A model generated the notes under the pieces. That model did not search any database, had not been told where the DNA came from, and worked only from the letters and a program-made list of their open reading frames with translations. DNA of 64,000 nucleotides from Ignisphaera aggregans DSM 17230 (GTDB lineage: Archaea > Thermoproteota > Thermoprotei_A > Sulfolobales > Ignisphaeraceae). The stretch lies in the NCBI GenBank assembly GCA_000145985.1, contig CP002098.1, positions 186,001 to 250,000 of the forward strand. The letters are read 5' to 3'. Of this stretch, positions 8,475 to 19,154 are shown piece by piece. The position numbers were made by a program, and so were the translations under genes. Each line of letters starts with the position of its first letter. Position 1 is the stretch's first letter.

Positions 8475-9047
8475 TTAATATAGATAGAGTTTTCTTTTGG
8501 CTAATCTAGTTTGTATTAAATTGATATGCTCATCTTCAGTAAATACAAATCTTCTAGCCATTGGATTAGAGATTCCTATGACATAGAACCATAGAAATCT
8601 ATCAAATCCATTTTCATCTACAATATGTTTTACAAAGAAGGGACTCCAACTACTTATGGGGAAATCGAGTGTAACAATAATTGTGCCTATGGATAATTCT
8701 TTTTCTAGTTTTTTGGCTATTTCCTCAAGTATAGATCTATAAAGATAGAGGTAGATGATTGTAGGAGCAGGCTCTAAATCAGATAGTGATACTGTAAAGA
8801 AATCTCTACATATAACCCTTATCTTATCCTTAACATTAAGGAGTTGTGAAGATATTTCAACAATATTACATAGAGTTTTATCAATCTCTATACAAATTCC
8901 ATTTGCACCAAGCCTAGCAAAGCTTAGTATTACTCTTCCATCTCCACATCCCATATCTAATACAGTATCATCTCTATCTATATTAATGCTATTTACCAGG
9001 TACTCTATTATAGCATGTGGTGTAGGTATCCAGGGCACTAATTCCAT
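8475..9047 (-). CDS. Class I SAM-dependent methyltransferase
   Basis: A 190-residue Rossmann-fold methyltransferase. Motif I is VLDMGCGDGRV (29-39), the SAM-binding glycine loop, and it is followed by an acidic residue ending strand 2 (CIEID). The N-terminal WIPTPHAIIEYLV is shared by small archaeal methyltransferases of unknown substrate. The length is that of a bare catalytic domain with no target-recognition module, so the substrate cannot be predicted. It is a single gene, divergent from ribK. Confidence 0.8.
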   Translation of the reverse strand: MELVPWIPTPHAIIEYLVNSINIDRDDTVLDMGCGDGRVILSFARLGANGICIEIDKTLCNIVEISSQLLNVKDKIRVICRDFFTVSLSDLEPAPTIIYLYLYRSILEEIAKKLEKELSIGTIIVTLDFPISSWSPFFVKHIVDENGFDRFLWFYVIGISNPMARRFVFTEDEHINLIQTRLAKRKLYLY

Positions 9048-9143
9048 AGATCTATATCACACTATATTCATAGAATTCAGACATAGTTGTTAAAAGCTTA
9101 TTATCACATCCCATTCTAATGAGTAAAGAATAGGTTAGAGTAA

Positions 9144-9536
9144 ATGAAAGAAATGATTGTTAAAGTTATAGGTAATGTTGTTAGTGGATTAGGTGAAGGA
9201 AAAAAGTATGTGGATATATATAGTGATAGAATCTATGAAGTACTAGGAATAAAACCTTATAAGGGTACTTTAAACATAGCCATTAGGAGTGAATATATAG
9301 AACAGTTATCTAATTGTTTTGAGAAAGGGAAGGTATATGTTATAGAACCTCCATGCAATAGATATGGAAGAGTATTTGCATTAAAATCTATTCTTAAAGA
9401 CTTGGAAGTATATGTAATTAGACCCGAGAAGACAAGGCATGGAGCAAATATTATAGAGATAATTTCTGATAAAAATCTTAGGGAATTACTAGAGTTAAAG
9501 GATGGGGATATTATTGAGCTATACATATATTGTTGA
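9144..9536 (+). CDS. ribK: CTP-dependent riboflavin kinase
   Basis: Makes FMN from riboflavin using CTP, as shown for the archaeal DUF120/RibK family. The 130-residue protein has the family hallmarks: GLGEGKKYVDI (about 17-27), the PYKGTLNIAI strand pair, and the late RPEKTRHGANIIEII segment. There is no fused helix-turn-helix, unlike some homologs. It ends about 57 bp before lysS in the same direction, so the two may be co-transcribed. Confidence 0.9.
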   Translation: MKEMIVKVIGNVVSGLGEGKKYVDIYSDRIYEVLGIKPYKGTLNIAIRSEYIEQLSNCFEKGKVYVIEPPCNRYGRVFALKSILKDLEVYVIRPEKTRHGANIIEIISDKNLRELLELKDGDIIELYIYC

Positions 9537-9592
9537 AAATCTATATATTTTTACTCTTGTATCTAGATAAGAGACAAGATGAGGAATAAATA

Positions 9593-11143
9593 ATGTTAGA
9601 GAGACATAGAATTTGGAAATTTATAGATATTGGGATAGATCCATATCTCACTGAGTATAGATATGAGGTAACAGCATCAATAGCCGACATAAGGAAAAGA
9701 TATGCACATCTTAATAGTGGTGAAGAGACGAAGGATGTATATTCTATAGCAGGAAGAGTAATGGGTCTGAGGAGACATGGTAAAATAGTATTTGGGGTAT
9801 TAAGTGATGGTACTGAAAATATACAGTTAGTATTCAGATATGATATCGTTGGAGAAAGGCTTTGGAAATTAGTTGAAATACTCAATGTTGGAGACGTTAT
9901 AGGTGTTAGGGGTAGACCTATAAAAACGCTTCGAGGCGAACTATCTATACTTGTAGAAGATTTTAGAGTGCTTTCTATAACATGGAGGGACTATCCTGAG
10001 AAATGGCATGGAATTGTAGATTCTGAGAAGAGATATAGGCTTAGATATCTAGATATAATGTTAAATGAAAAGGTTAGAAATGCCATAATCTCTACATATA
10101 AAATAGAGAAAGCCTTTAGGGATTTCTTAGATTCAAGAGGCTTCATAGAGATTCATACCCCAAAGCTACAGCCAATTTATGGTGGAGCACTTGCAAGACC
10201 CTTTATAACTAAAATGTATGCACTTGATAAGACACTTTATCTAAGTATAGCACCTGAAACTTATCTTAAAAGAGCTGTTGTTGCAAATCTTTTTAAAGTT
10301 TATGAAATAGCTGTGTGTTTCAGAAATGAAGATATTGATGCTCAGCACTATCCGGAGTTTGTACAGATAGAAATCTATCAAGCATTTGCAGATTGGAATG
10401 ATATGATGGAGCTTGTAGAAAATATGATAGCATATGCAGTTAAACAGACATTTGGAGACTATAAGATTGAGGTATTAAGGGATACTGGAGAAAGAGTAGA
10501 GCTTGACTTCAAACCTCCATGGAGGAGAATATCACTAGAAGATTCTATAGAAATTTTTAGTGGGATCAAGATCAAGAATAAAGAATATGATGAACTCATA
10601 GAAATAGCGAGATCTCTTGATATATCAATAGATGATCCAAGGAGAGGGAAAATAATAGAGAAGATTTTTGAAAAGGTAGTTGAACCCAAGCTACTTCAAC
10701 CAACATATATAACACTATATCCCAGAGATATATCTCCTTTAGCAAGACCTTATAGGGAGGATCCAAGGTATTCAGAAAGATTTGAAATATTCTTAATGGG
10801 GCTAGAGATAGGTAATGGATATAGTGAGCTAAACAATCCTGTAGTCCAATATTATTTCTTTAAAAAGGAGGAGGATCTAAGATCTAGGGCTAGAGCTAAA
10901 GAGGATCTAGAATATCATCCCATGGATAAAGACTATGTAAGGGCTCTTGAATATGGTATGCCACCTACAGCTGGCGTTGGAATTGGTATTTATAGACTTG
11001 TTATGCAGCTATTAGGACTTTCTAGTATAAAGGATGTAATCCCCTTTACAATAGTTGAACAAGATGAATTTAGTACTATAGCAGAGCAGTTTGAAGACAT
11101 ACTTAGATATTATAGAGAGAAACTACAACTAGATAAACTATAG
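9593..11143 (+). CDS. lysS: Lysyl-tRNA synthetase, class II
   Basis: Charges tRNA-Lys. The 516-residue protein has an N-terminal OB-fold anticodon-binding domain (about 45-135) and a class II catalytic core. Motif 2 is CFRNEDIDAQHYPEF with the LysRS-specific follow-up YQAFADWNDMM, and motif 3 is GVGIGIYRLVMQLLG. The tyrosine in motif 3 replaces the more usual Asp (GIGIDRLVM), a mild deviation. Many archaea use class I LysRS instead; class II is common in Crenarchaeota. No class I copy is seen in the window. Confidence 0.92.
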   Translation: MLERHRIWKFIDIGIDPYLTEYRYEVTASIADIRKRYAHLNSGEETKDVYSIAGRVMGLRRHGKIVFGVLSDGTENIQLVFRYDIVGERLWKLVEILNVGDVIGVRGRPIKTLRGELSILVEDFRVLSITWRDYPEKWHGIVDSEKRYRLRYLDIMLNEKVRNAIISTYKIEKAFRDFLDSRGFIEIHTPKLQPIYGGALARPFITKMYALDKTLYLSIAPETYLKRAVVANLFKVYEIAVCFRNEDIDAQHYPEFVQIEIYQAFADWNDMMELVENMIAYAVKQTFGDYKIEVLRDTGERVELDFKPPWRRISLEDSIEIFSGIKIKNKEYDELIEIARSLDISIDDPRRGKIIEKIFEKVVEPKLLQPTYITLYPRDISPLARPYREDPRYSERFEIFLMGLEIGNGYSELNNPVVQYYFFKKEEDLRSRARAKEDLEYHPMDKDYVRALEYGMPPTAGVGIGIYRLVMQLLGLSSIKDVIPFTIVEQDEFSTIAEQFEDILRYYREKLQLDKL

Positions 11144-11282
11144 CAGATTGTAGATTGTTTATATACCAATTATATCACTATAATAACCATTTGCAGTTAA
11201 TTAAACCATTAAACTTGTAATTTGTGTACGATAAGTATAATATCTCTTCTAGATATAAACTATATACGGCTGGGGATAGAAT

Positions 11283-12089
11283 ATGCCTATAGGAGCGGCT
11301 GAAGTAGTTGGAATATTGTTATTGCTAATAGTATTAACAGTAATTCTTTCTAGATCTTTAAGAGTTGTTAGAGAATGGGAAAGATTAATTGTTTTAAGGC
11401 TTGGGAAATATGTAGGTATTAAAGGTCCTGGACTAGTACTGTTGGTACCATTTGTTGATAGAGGTCTTATTGTTGATATAAGGCTTCATACTATTGATGT
11501 ACCTAAACAAGAGGTTATAACGAAAGATAATGTTACAATAAAAGTTGATGCAGTAGTCTATTATAGAGTTGTGGATCCTGAGAAAGCTATACTAAGGGTT
11601 AGGGATTATAATTATGCAATTGCATTATTGGCACAAACAACATTAAGGGATGTTATTGGTCAAATAGAGTTAGATGATGTTTTATCGAAGAGAGAGGAAA
11701 TTAATAAGAGAATTCAAAATATAATTGATGGTATAACTGAGCCTTGGGGTATAAAAGTATCTATGGTTACGATAAAAGCTGTAGAGCTACCTGAAGGAAT
11801 GATAAGAGCCATGGCATATCAAGCTGAGGCTGAAAGAATTAGACGTGCTAGAATTATAGAAGCAGAGGCTGAGAGAACAGCATCAGCTATTCTCTCAGAC
11901 GCTGCATTAATATATGAGAAGCATCCTATAGCTCTTAGGCTTAGAGAACTTCAAACCTATGTTGATATAGCTAAGGAGAAAAATGTTATAATAATAACAG
12001 AGAGTCTAGGTGCTAAGACAACAGCAGAGGCTATAGCTACAGCATTAGCGACTACTTCTATTCAAAGGGGAGAAGGGAAGAAAGAATAG
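11283..12089 (+). CDS. Stomatin/prohibitin-family (SPFH) membrane protein
   Basis: A 268-residue protein with an N-terminal transmembrane helix (about 7-23), the SPFH domain (about 28-190) and a C-terminal coiled coil rich in EAEAER repeats (about 185-235). It is the archaeal p-stomatin type, which forms membrane oligomers. It lies 9 bp before the NfeD-type protease. The pair is the classic stomatin operon, in which the protease cleaves the hydrophobic C-terminus of stomatin. Here that end is LATTSIQRGEGKKE, preceded by AEAIATA. Confidence 0.9.
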   Translation: MPIGAAEVVGILLLLIVLTVILSRSLRVVREWERLIVLRLGKYVGIKGPGLVLLVPFVDRGLIVDIRLHTIDVPKQEVITKDNVTIKVDAVVYYRVVDPEKAILRVRDYNYAIALLAQTTLRDVIGQIELDDVLSKREEINKRIQNIIDGITEPWGIKVSMVTIKAVELPEGMIRAMAYQAEAERIRRARIIEAEAERTASAILSDAALIYEKHPIALRLRELQTYVDIAKEKNVIIITESLGAKTTAEAIATALATTSIQRGEGKKE

Positions 12090-12098
12090 GTATAGAAT

Positions 12099-13442
12099 AT
12101 GAATAAATCCAAAATACAAATTTTATGGATATTATTATTCTTCATGGCTACCATATTTATAGTCCATGTAAGTTTTTTATATTCTCAACAAACTCTCAAT
12201 ACAAAAGCTATTTTAATAAGAATAGATGGTATTGTCGGGACTATAGATAAGCCAACAGAGGACTATGTAAGGTATGCCTTGAGTTTAGCTACTGATAGAG
12301 GTGTTCCATTAATAATAATAGTGAATAGCTATGGAGGTTACTTAGAATCAACTATAAATATTGCTGATATTCTTCTCAATGCCAAGGTGCCTGTAATAGG
12401 ATTCATAGCCGATAAGGCATTTAGTGCTGCAAGCATAGTTGTACAGCCTATGCATATAGTTGCGATAACACCCTATGGTGTTATAGGTGCTGCACAACCC
12501 ATACAAATAAATCCTGTTACAGGACAATATGAATATGTAAATGAGAGTAAGGTTATAAATAGTATTGTTGCTTTGGCCACAAGATATGCTGAAGCTAGGG
12601 GAAGAAATAAGACAGCTGTTGAGATGTTTATACGAAGAAACCTAGTTTTAAGAGGGGAGGAAGCTGTGAAATATCATGTTGTAGATATTATTGCAAATGA
12701 CCTAGACGATCTTATAAATAAAGTGAATAATCAAATGGTAACAATATCGTATGGAGATCATAGATATAACGTTACAATAAGAATAGATGGGTATGAGTAT
12801 ATAGAGCCAGGGCTTCAGATACAGCTATATGCATATCTAAGAGATTCACTAATAAATTCTATATTATGGTTCATAGGATTTTTTGGAACATTTATACTAT
12901 TATTAACTGGAAGAATAGATTTAATACCATTTACAATAGTATTTCTATTGTTAGCACTTGTAGGAGGGGGTATGGATATAAATGTGGTATCTGTATTACT
13001 TATAGGATTAGGAAGTATATTAATTGCAATAGAACTTGTGACACCAGGTTATGGTATTTTAGGAATTAGTGGTATAATAGCTTTAACATTTGGTTTTCTA
13101 TTAATGCCCATGGCACCAGCAACATATCTTTATCCGAGTGTTATTGAATCGATTAGAATAATAATTCTAATATTGGGTGGAGGATTAGGAGCACTCTTTT
13201 CATTCATTATGTATAAGATTTTAGAAACTAATAGGAAAAGAAAACATATTCAAATCTCGTCCATTGTACAAGCTCAGATCGGTAAAGTTGTTGAGAAAAT
13301 AGAACCTAATAAGAAAGGATTGGTTATGGTTGGTGGAGAATATTGGTCAGCTGAATCTGATGAGGTCATAGAACCTGGTGAAGAAGTTGAAGTAATAGGG
13401 CGGAAGGGCTTCACATTAATTGTGAGAAAGAAAAGGACATAG
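12099..13442 (+). CDS. NfeD/1510-type membrane serine protease
   Basis: A 447-residue membrane protease paired with stomatin. A signal or transmembrane helix (about 8-27) leads to a ClpP-like domain (about 35-230). By alignment with the Pyrococcus 1510-N protease, the Ser-Lys dyad is Ser112 (in FSAASIV) and Lys151 (in ESKVINS); GVIGAAQPI forms the oxyanion region. About four transmembrane helices (250-380) follow, then a C-terminal soluble NfeD OB-fold (about 385-445). No SD-quality gap precedes it; the 9-bp spacing implies one transcript with stomatin. Confidence 0.9.
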   Translation: MNKSKIQILWILLFFMATIFIVHVSFLYSQQTLNTKAILIRIDGIVGTIDKPTEDYVRYALSLATDRGVPLIIIVNSYGGYLESTINIADILLNAKVPVIGFIADKAFSAASIVVQPMHIVAITPYGVIGAAQPIQINPVTGQYEYVNESKVINSIVALATRYAEARGRNKTAVEMFIRRNLVLRGEEAVKYHVVDIIANDLDDLINKVNNQMVTISYGDHRYNVTIRIDGYEYIEPGLQIQLYAYLRDSLINSILWFIGFFGTFILLLTGRIDLIPFTIVFLLLALVGGGMDINVVSVLLIGLGSILIAIELVTPGYGILGISGIIALTFGFLLMPMAPATYLYPSVIESIRIIILILGGGLGALFSFIMYKILETNRKRKHIQISSIVQAQIGKVVEKIEPNKKGLVMVGGEYWSAESDEVIEPGEEVEVIGRKGFTLIVRKKRT

Positions 13443-13573
13443 CATTCAAAATATATGACAAAATCTATCTATGCTTGATATAGACGATGACTATAGATAC
13501 TCGTTCAATAATATTTAAAATTTAACTTATTCATCTATATAAAAATTTGATAATTATCATATTGGTGATTATC

Positions 13574-14515
13574 TTGAATAGCAAAAAACTTGTATTAGCG
13601 GTTCATGGTGGTGCTGGAAGATGGAATTTGGATAATGATACTAGAGAGGCAGTCTATAGATCGTTGCGAGATGCTCTTAATGCTGGATTTAATGTATTGA
13701 AATCTGGTGGAAAAGCATTAGACGCTGTGGTTGAAGCTGTAAAGGTATTAGAAGATTCAGAGATTTTTAATGCAGGTATTGGAAGTGCATTAAATGCTCT
13801 TGGCTATGTTGAGATGGATGCGGGTATCATGGATGGTAGAAGTCTGAGAGCTATAGGTATTGGAGCTACTAGATATCCTAAAAATCCTATAGTTTTAGCA
13901 AGATATGCTATGGAATATACAGATCATGTTATTATTGTCGGTGAAGGTGCTGATAGATTAGCAAAAATATTGCGTCTAGAGCCTAGAAATAATTACATAC
14001 CTAGTAAGATAGTTGCAAAATATAGAGAGTTGGTAAAGAACCCTAGAAGTATTGGTTATTGGAAAAAACTTCCAGAGATTTTACCAAAATTTTTAGTTGG
14101 AGATACAGTAGGAGCTGTTGCAATGGATGATGAAGGTAATGTAGCAGCCGCTGCAAGTACAGGTGGGGTATGGTTGAAGCTTCCTGGTAGAATTGGAGAT
14201 ACGCCTATTGTTGGAGCAGGATTCTATGCTGATAACAGAGGGGGAGCAGCTGTTGCAACAGGTTTAGGTGAAGTCATAATAATGTATGGTTTGACTAGGA
14301 AAGCTGTAGAAAAAATGATCTCTGGATTAGATGCTAATACTGCTTGTGTTACTACTATAAGAGAATTGACATCAATTTATGGGGATAATAATGCAGGGAT
14401 ACTTTGTTTAGATCTAAGAGGCGAGATAGTAGCTGTTCATAACACTCCGGCTATGCCTTATGGATACATAGAAGATTTAGAATTAAAAATATCTTTTAGT
14501 GGGGTTAAGATTTAG
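13574..14515 (+). CDS. Plant-type L-asparaginase / isoaspartyl peptidase (Ntn hydrolase)
   Basis: Hydrolyses asparagine or isoaspartyl dipeptides; family members self-cleave to expose a catalytic Thr. That Thr is in VGDTVGAVAMD (about residue 178 from the start I prefer). The N-terminal LAVHGGAGRW and the GIGSALNALGYVEMDAGIMDG segment are also diagnostic. The frame opens at TTG 13547, but TTG 13574 has GGTGAT at 13564-13569 in ideal Shine-Dalgarno position and removes an unnatural isoleucine run, so I start there (313 residues). Confidence 0.9.
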   Translation: MNSKKLVLAVHGGAGRWNLDNDTREAVYRSLRDALNAGFNVLKSGGKALDAVVEAVKVLEDSEIFNAGIGSALNALGYVEMDAGIMDGRSLRAIGIGATRYPKNPIVLARYAMEYTDHVIIVGEGADRLAKILRLEPRNNYIPSKIVAKYRELVKNPRSIGYWKKLPEILPKFLVGDTVGAVAMDDEGNVAAAASTGGVWLKLPGRIGDTPIVGAGFYADNRGGAAVATGLGEVIIMYGLTRKAVEKMISGLDANTACVTTIRELTSIYGDNNAGILCLDLRGEIVAVHNTPAMPYGYIEDLELKISFSGVKI

Positions 14516-14524
14516 TTTCAATCT

Positions 14525-15244
14525 CTATTCTTCGGATTCCTCTTCAACCTCTTCATATTTAGCTATTGGTGCTATAGAAGCTCTTTCTCTAATTGCATTA
14601 ACCATTTTTAGTGCTTCATCAGCACTTACATGTCTCGCACTTTGAACGACAGTGGATAGAGTATCTCTAAGTACATCTTCAAGAGTTCTGCCAGATGGTA
14701 TCTCAAGTTTAACTTTTTCAAATATAGCTGGTGTAGGTTCTATGACCGCCCCTCTTTTTAGTATAGCTAAGGCCTCATTTACAGGTGTTACAATAGCTGC
14801 ACCCACATCTCTATCATTTAATCTTAGAGCATATATTATATCACCATCGAATGTTTCACCAATTTTCACTATATTAAAAGCCACAGCTGCTGTTGCAATT
14901 TCAACAGCTTTTGAAATAAGTTTCTTTGTTATATTGTCAACTTCCTCTTGAGGAATTCTTCTAAAGGCTTCAATAACAATAGTATCCCATTTCCACACAA
15001 TATTTTTATTAGCTTCATCAATATCATAGTCTATTCTAATTCTAACGACATCACCTTTATCGATTTTTATTTGTTCAACTAGAACTGTATAGAGAAATCT
15101 GTTTAGTTGTGCTACGGCAAAAGCTATCTTTTGGCTCCATTCCTTATCTCTACGTACATAGTCTCTTAGTTGTGCAAACATTGTACGCCTAATCTTATCT
15201 GCATAAGCACCTGCTATAACGAAACCTGAGCTTAGCCTAGGCAT
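14525..15244 (-). CDS. Archaeal protein of the DUF2258 type
   Basis: Conserved archaeal protein of unknown function, about 239 residues from ATG 15244 (a GTG at 15256 gives 243). GGTGA sits upstream of the ATG with an 8-base spacer. It begins PRLSSGFVIAGAYADKIRRT and includes VRIRIDYDIDEANK and an acidic tail EEVEEESEE. It is soluble, rich in Ala and Val, with mixed alpha/beta structure. The DUF number is from memory and less sure than the statement that this is a widespread archaeal family. It is convergent with the asparaginase gene. Confidence 0.65.
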   Translation of the reverse strand: MPRLSSGFVIAGAYADKIRRTMFAQLRDYVRRDKEWSQKIAFAVAQLNRFLYTVLVEQIKIDKGDVVRIRIDYDIDEANKNIVWKWDTIVIEAFRRIPQEEVDNITKKLISKAVEIATAAVAFNIVKIGETFDGDIIYALRLNDRDVGAAIVTPVNEALAILKRGAVIEPTPAIFEKVKLEIPSGRTLEDVLRDTLSTVVQSARHVSADEALKMVNAIRERASIAPIAKYEEVEEESEE

Positions 15245-15359
15245 ATATCCAGTCACCCGAGTACTAAATATTTCTCAGAGAACATAAACCTTTCTGAGGT
15301 ATCTTTCCTCTAGAAATAGATAAGCCTTTATATGTAGATCCTCAATCTATCAATAATAG

Positions 15360-16712
<1,353 letters not shown>

Positions 16713-16718
16713 TAGTTT

Positions 16719-16940
16719 TTGAAGATAGAACTTGAGCTTATTGAAGTATATAGATATGAGGGAATCCCTAGTAAAAGATTTAGATTCCAAATCAGAAATA
16801 CAAATATATACATTAATGTCTCTGCAGATGATGTTGAAGAAGCACTGAAAAAAGCAGAAGATATAATAAAACGTTTAGAACTAGATAAAAAACTCGTTAA
16901 AAAAATTAGTGGCGATAGTGGAGATCGAAATGCCAAGTAG
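16719..16940 (+). CDS. Small hypothetical protein, 73 residues
   Basis: It starts at TTG 16719, six bases after the aminotransferase stop, and reads through the start region of the next gene (overlap with 16930). Two or three beta strands (KIELELIEVYRYEG, FRFQIRNTNIYINVSA) precede a charged helix (DDVEEALKKAEDIIKRLELDKK). I know no family. The tight packing on both sides and the compact alpha/beta design suggest it is a real translationally coupled gene. Confidence 0.55.
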   Translation: MKIELELIEVYRYEGIPSKRFRFQIRNTNIYINVSADDVEEALKKAEDIIKRLELDKKLVKKISGDSGDRNAK

Positions 16941-17181
16941 GAAAATGGAATGTATAGTTTGTGGCAGAATTTTTTATGAGGGACAGGGTATAAGGATAAG
17001 TATAGCTGGAAAAGAATATACATTTCATTCAAAGTCTTGCGCCTTAAAATTCGTTAAAAATCTTTTCTTATACTTAGATCCAAAAGATTTAGAAAATGCA
17101 GCTAAGTTAGCTGAAAAAGAATTCATTGAGCATTTAAAGGAGCTCCGAGAACAAAGAAAGAAAAATCTAGAGAGAATATAG
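16930..17181 (+). CDS. TRASH-like zinc/metal-binding small protein
   Basis: An 83-residue protein from ATG 16930 (GTG 16909 and 16918 are in frame upstream; GGAG just before the ATG favours it). Residues 6-40 carry MECIVCGRIFYEG and TFHSKSCALKF, a Cys-x2-Cys ... His-x3-Cys arrangement like TRASH or related treble-clef metal-binding domains. A long charged helix makes up the rest. TRASH proteins often sense or carry metals, but the role here is not known. Confidence 0.6.
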   Translation: MPSRKMECIVCGRIFYEGQGIRISIAGKEYTFHSKSCALKFVKNLFLYLDPKDLENAAKLAEKEFIEHLKELREQRKKNLERI

Positions 17182-17211
17182 TATTGTTTATCTGTAAATA
17201 CTAAATAGCCA

Positions 17212-17592
17212 CTATCTTTTTGATGAGTATATAGGGCATAGAGCTCCAATGAAAGAGAGTTTTCTAATATTAATTCTCTGAGTACCTTCAACTTCATTGA
17301 CAGCATCAATACCGAAGGTCTTTCTTAAACTATCAACAGCATCGTTAGATAGTTTCCATCCCATACATAGACCATTATTGTTAAACTTACATGTAGAACA
17401 TCTCCAGTTTCCTAAGGAATTTACGATATTCATGATAGTTCTTATTGTGTTTATATATTGGACAACCTCATTATGAGAATTTACTATTTCTTCTATCTTC
17501 TTCAAAATAGCATCTATGGAGTTTCTCAACTCAATCAGATCATGATTTGGCATAATATTTGTCTCAGGTTGTAATGTACTTTGTTCAGACAA
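17212..17592 (-). CDS. Cysteine-motif hypothetical protein
   Basis: About 126 residues from TTG 17592, which has GGTGA five bases upstream; a GTG at 17601 also exists. A helical first half (coiled-coil-like, DLIELRNSIDAILKKIEEIV) leads to WRCSTCKFNNNGLCMGWKLS and a last Cys in GALCPIYSSKR. Four cysteines in this spacing suggest a zinc or iron-sulfur site. I recognise no named family. It is probably co-transcribed with nothing: 53 bp separate it from the AK6 gene on the same strand. Confidence 0.5.
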   Translation of the reverse strand: MSEQSTLQPETNIMPNHDLIELRNSIDAILKKIEEIVNSHNEVVQYINTIRTIMNIVNSLGNWRCSTCKFNNNGLCMGWKLSNDAVDSLRKTFGIDAVNEVEGTQRINIRKLSFIGALCPIYSSKR

Positions 17593-17654
17593 TACTGTCA
17601 CCTAAGAAATATCTCTATCTAGTACATAATTAAATATGTCGGCTCATTAGCTCT

Positions 17655-18236
17655 TCAACGTTTTAACAATTCTATTATTTTTAAAAGTTTCTCTTGAGGT
17701 AAAATCGAAAGCCAGTCTATTGTATGTCCATAATAAGCAGATTTTTCACCAAAGAGAATTTCTATGATTTCTAATGCTATTTCTTCGCTGTTTCTCGATG
17801 TTGCATTAATTTCTATTACTAAATCTTCTCCAAGTTCATCAATAGCATTCAACGTACAGATAGAAAGTAGTTCTGCCTCCACATTTTCAATAACCTTGTT
17901 AAGACTCCACCCCCTCTTTAATAAAATATTCATTAACTCTTCTGGATCTCTCCTAATAACGAATACAACCTCTAGTATTTCTTTAGGTGTTATTTCAGCA
18001 TAATGACTATCAATGATCATGGCCCCATTACTATTATATAGCTTTAAAAGTTCATGTCTAACCCTATCTTCATCTATAACATTTGTTTGTCTTTCCGAAT
18101 CATAGAAGAGAATTAGATTATTCTCTATAACATATTTGCTAAGATCTATGACAGGAATACCCAGGTACTGTGATAATATCTTAGCTGTACTACTCTTACC
18201 TGTTCCAGGAGTTCCAGAGATACCTATGGATTTCAT
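17655..18236 (-). CDS. AK6-type adenylate kinase (Fap7/hCINAP family)
   Basis: A 193-residue P-loop kinase with GTPGTGKSS at 8-16 and the AK6 feature PVIDLSKYVIENNL (33-46). DSHYAEITP and VFVIRRDPEEL follow, equivalents of the family's later Walker B-like and LID regions. In eukaryotes and archaea this family acts as an adenylate kinase/ATPase that helps mature the small ribosomal subunit. Length is normal, and ATG 18236 fits the family start. Confidence 0.88.
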   Translation of the reverse strand: MKSIGISGTPGTGKSSTAKILSQYLGIPVIDLSKYVIENNLILFYDSERQTNVIDEDRVRHELLKLYNSNGAMIIDSHYAEITPKEILEVVFVIRRDPEELMNILLKRGWSLNKVIENVEAELLSICTLNAIDELGEDLVIEINATSRNSEEIALEIIEILFGEKSAYYGHTIDWLSILPQEKLLKIIELLKR

Positions 18237-18432
18237 TTAAATTCCCTTTGTAATTCGATATAGTTTTAATGTTACACAGCCTTTTAGCAATATGCATCTA
18301 AATTTTATTAGGTGTAAAACTTTTAATACCACAATAATTTAATTGAGGAGCTACAGTAATATCTAATTGACATTTATTAGGGTGGTATACTTATCTCACT
18401 AAATTCATGCTAATTATCTTTTGGGACAAAAT

Positions 18433-19092
18433 ATGGTTTCACTCTCAGATTTTGAAAAAAGATGGGCTGGCGGACCTACGGTAGGAGAAAAGTTTAAAGA
18501 ACTATTCAAGAAAAAGGAGCCTATCAAGCAAAAGATTGTGATGGCAGACTATAAGATAAGGGCTATGGTCAGTAGATTAGATGTATTTATAGAGAGACTT
18601 AGGGAGAGAGATAGGACACTATTTGAAAGAGTTGTTGATGCATTAACTCAGGGAGATGAAGTTAGGGCAACTATGTATGCAAATGAGATTGCTGAGATTA
18701 GAAAGATGGTTAAGCAGCTAACAATAACTCAAGTAGCTCTTGAGCAAGTAGCCCTAAGGCTAGATACTGTATTAACTATGGGCGATATAATGTCAGGGCT
18801 AATACCTGTTGTAGGTGTTGTAAAAGAGCTAAGGCAAATTATTAAAGGAATAATGCCTGAGATGTCCTTAGAATTATCAGAGATTGAAGAAGGTCTTAGA
18901 GATGTAGTTATATCTGCAGGAGAAGCTTTGGGTATGCCAACAGGAGATATCTATGCATCACCTGAGGCCAGAAAGATACTAGAAGAAGCTAAGATTGTAG
19001 CTGAACAGAGAATGAAGGAGAAATTCCCAGAATTACCAGCACTTGGAGTGTCACAGCAGAAAGCAACAGCTCCTGCTACAGGCTCTGTATAA
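18433..19092 (+). CDS. ESCRT-III-like protein (CdvB family / Snf7)
   Basis: Membrane-remodelling filament protein used in crenarchaeal cell division and vesicle budding. About 219 residues from ATG 18433 (TTG 18421 would add four). LSDFEKRWAGG starts the Snf7 core, whose basic helices 1-2 (about 20-85) and acidic later helices (about 130-160) are clear. The C-terminus ends in a Pro-containing KFPELPALG that may act as an MIT-interacting (MIM2-like) motif, and no winged-helix domain is present. No cdvA or cdvC is adjacent, so it is likely a CdvB paralog rather than the main operon copy. Confidence 0.85.
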   Translation: MVSLSDFEKRWAGGPTVGEKFKELFKKKEPIKQKIVMADYKIRAMVSRLDVFIERLRERDRTLFERVVDALTQGDEVRATMYANEIAEIRKMVKQLTITQVALEQVALRLDTVLTMGDIMSGLIPVVGVVKELRQIIKGIMPEMSLELSEIEEGLRDVVISAGEALGMPTGDIYASPEARKILEEAKIVAEQRMKEKFPELPALGVSQQKATAPATGSV

Positions 19093-19154
19093 TCTAAAGC
19101 ATAGCTGAATTTGCATAACGCTTTTAAGACTTTTTCCTAAATGTTTTTCTAGTG

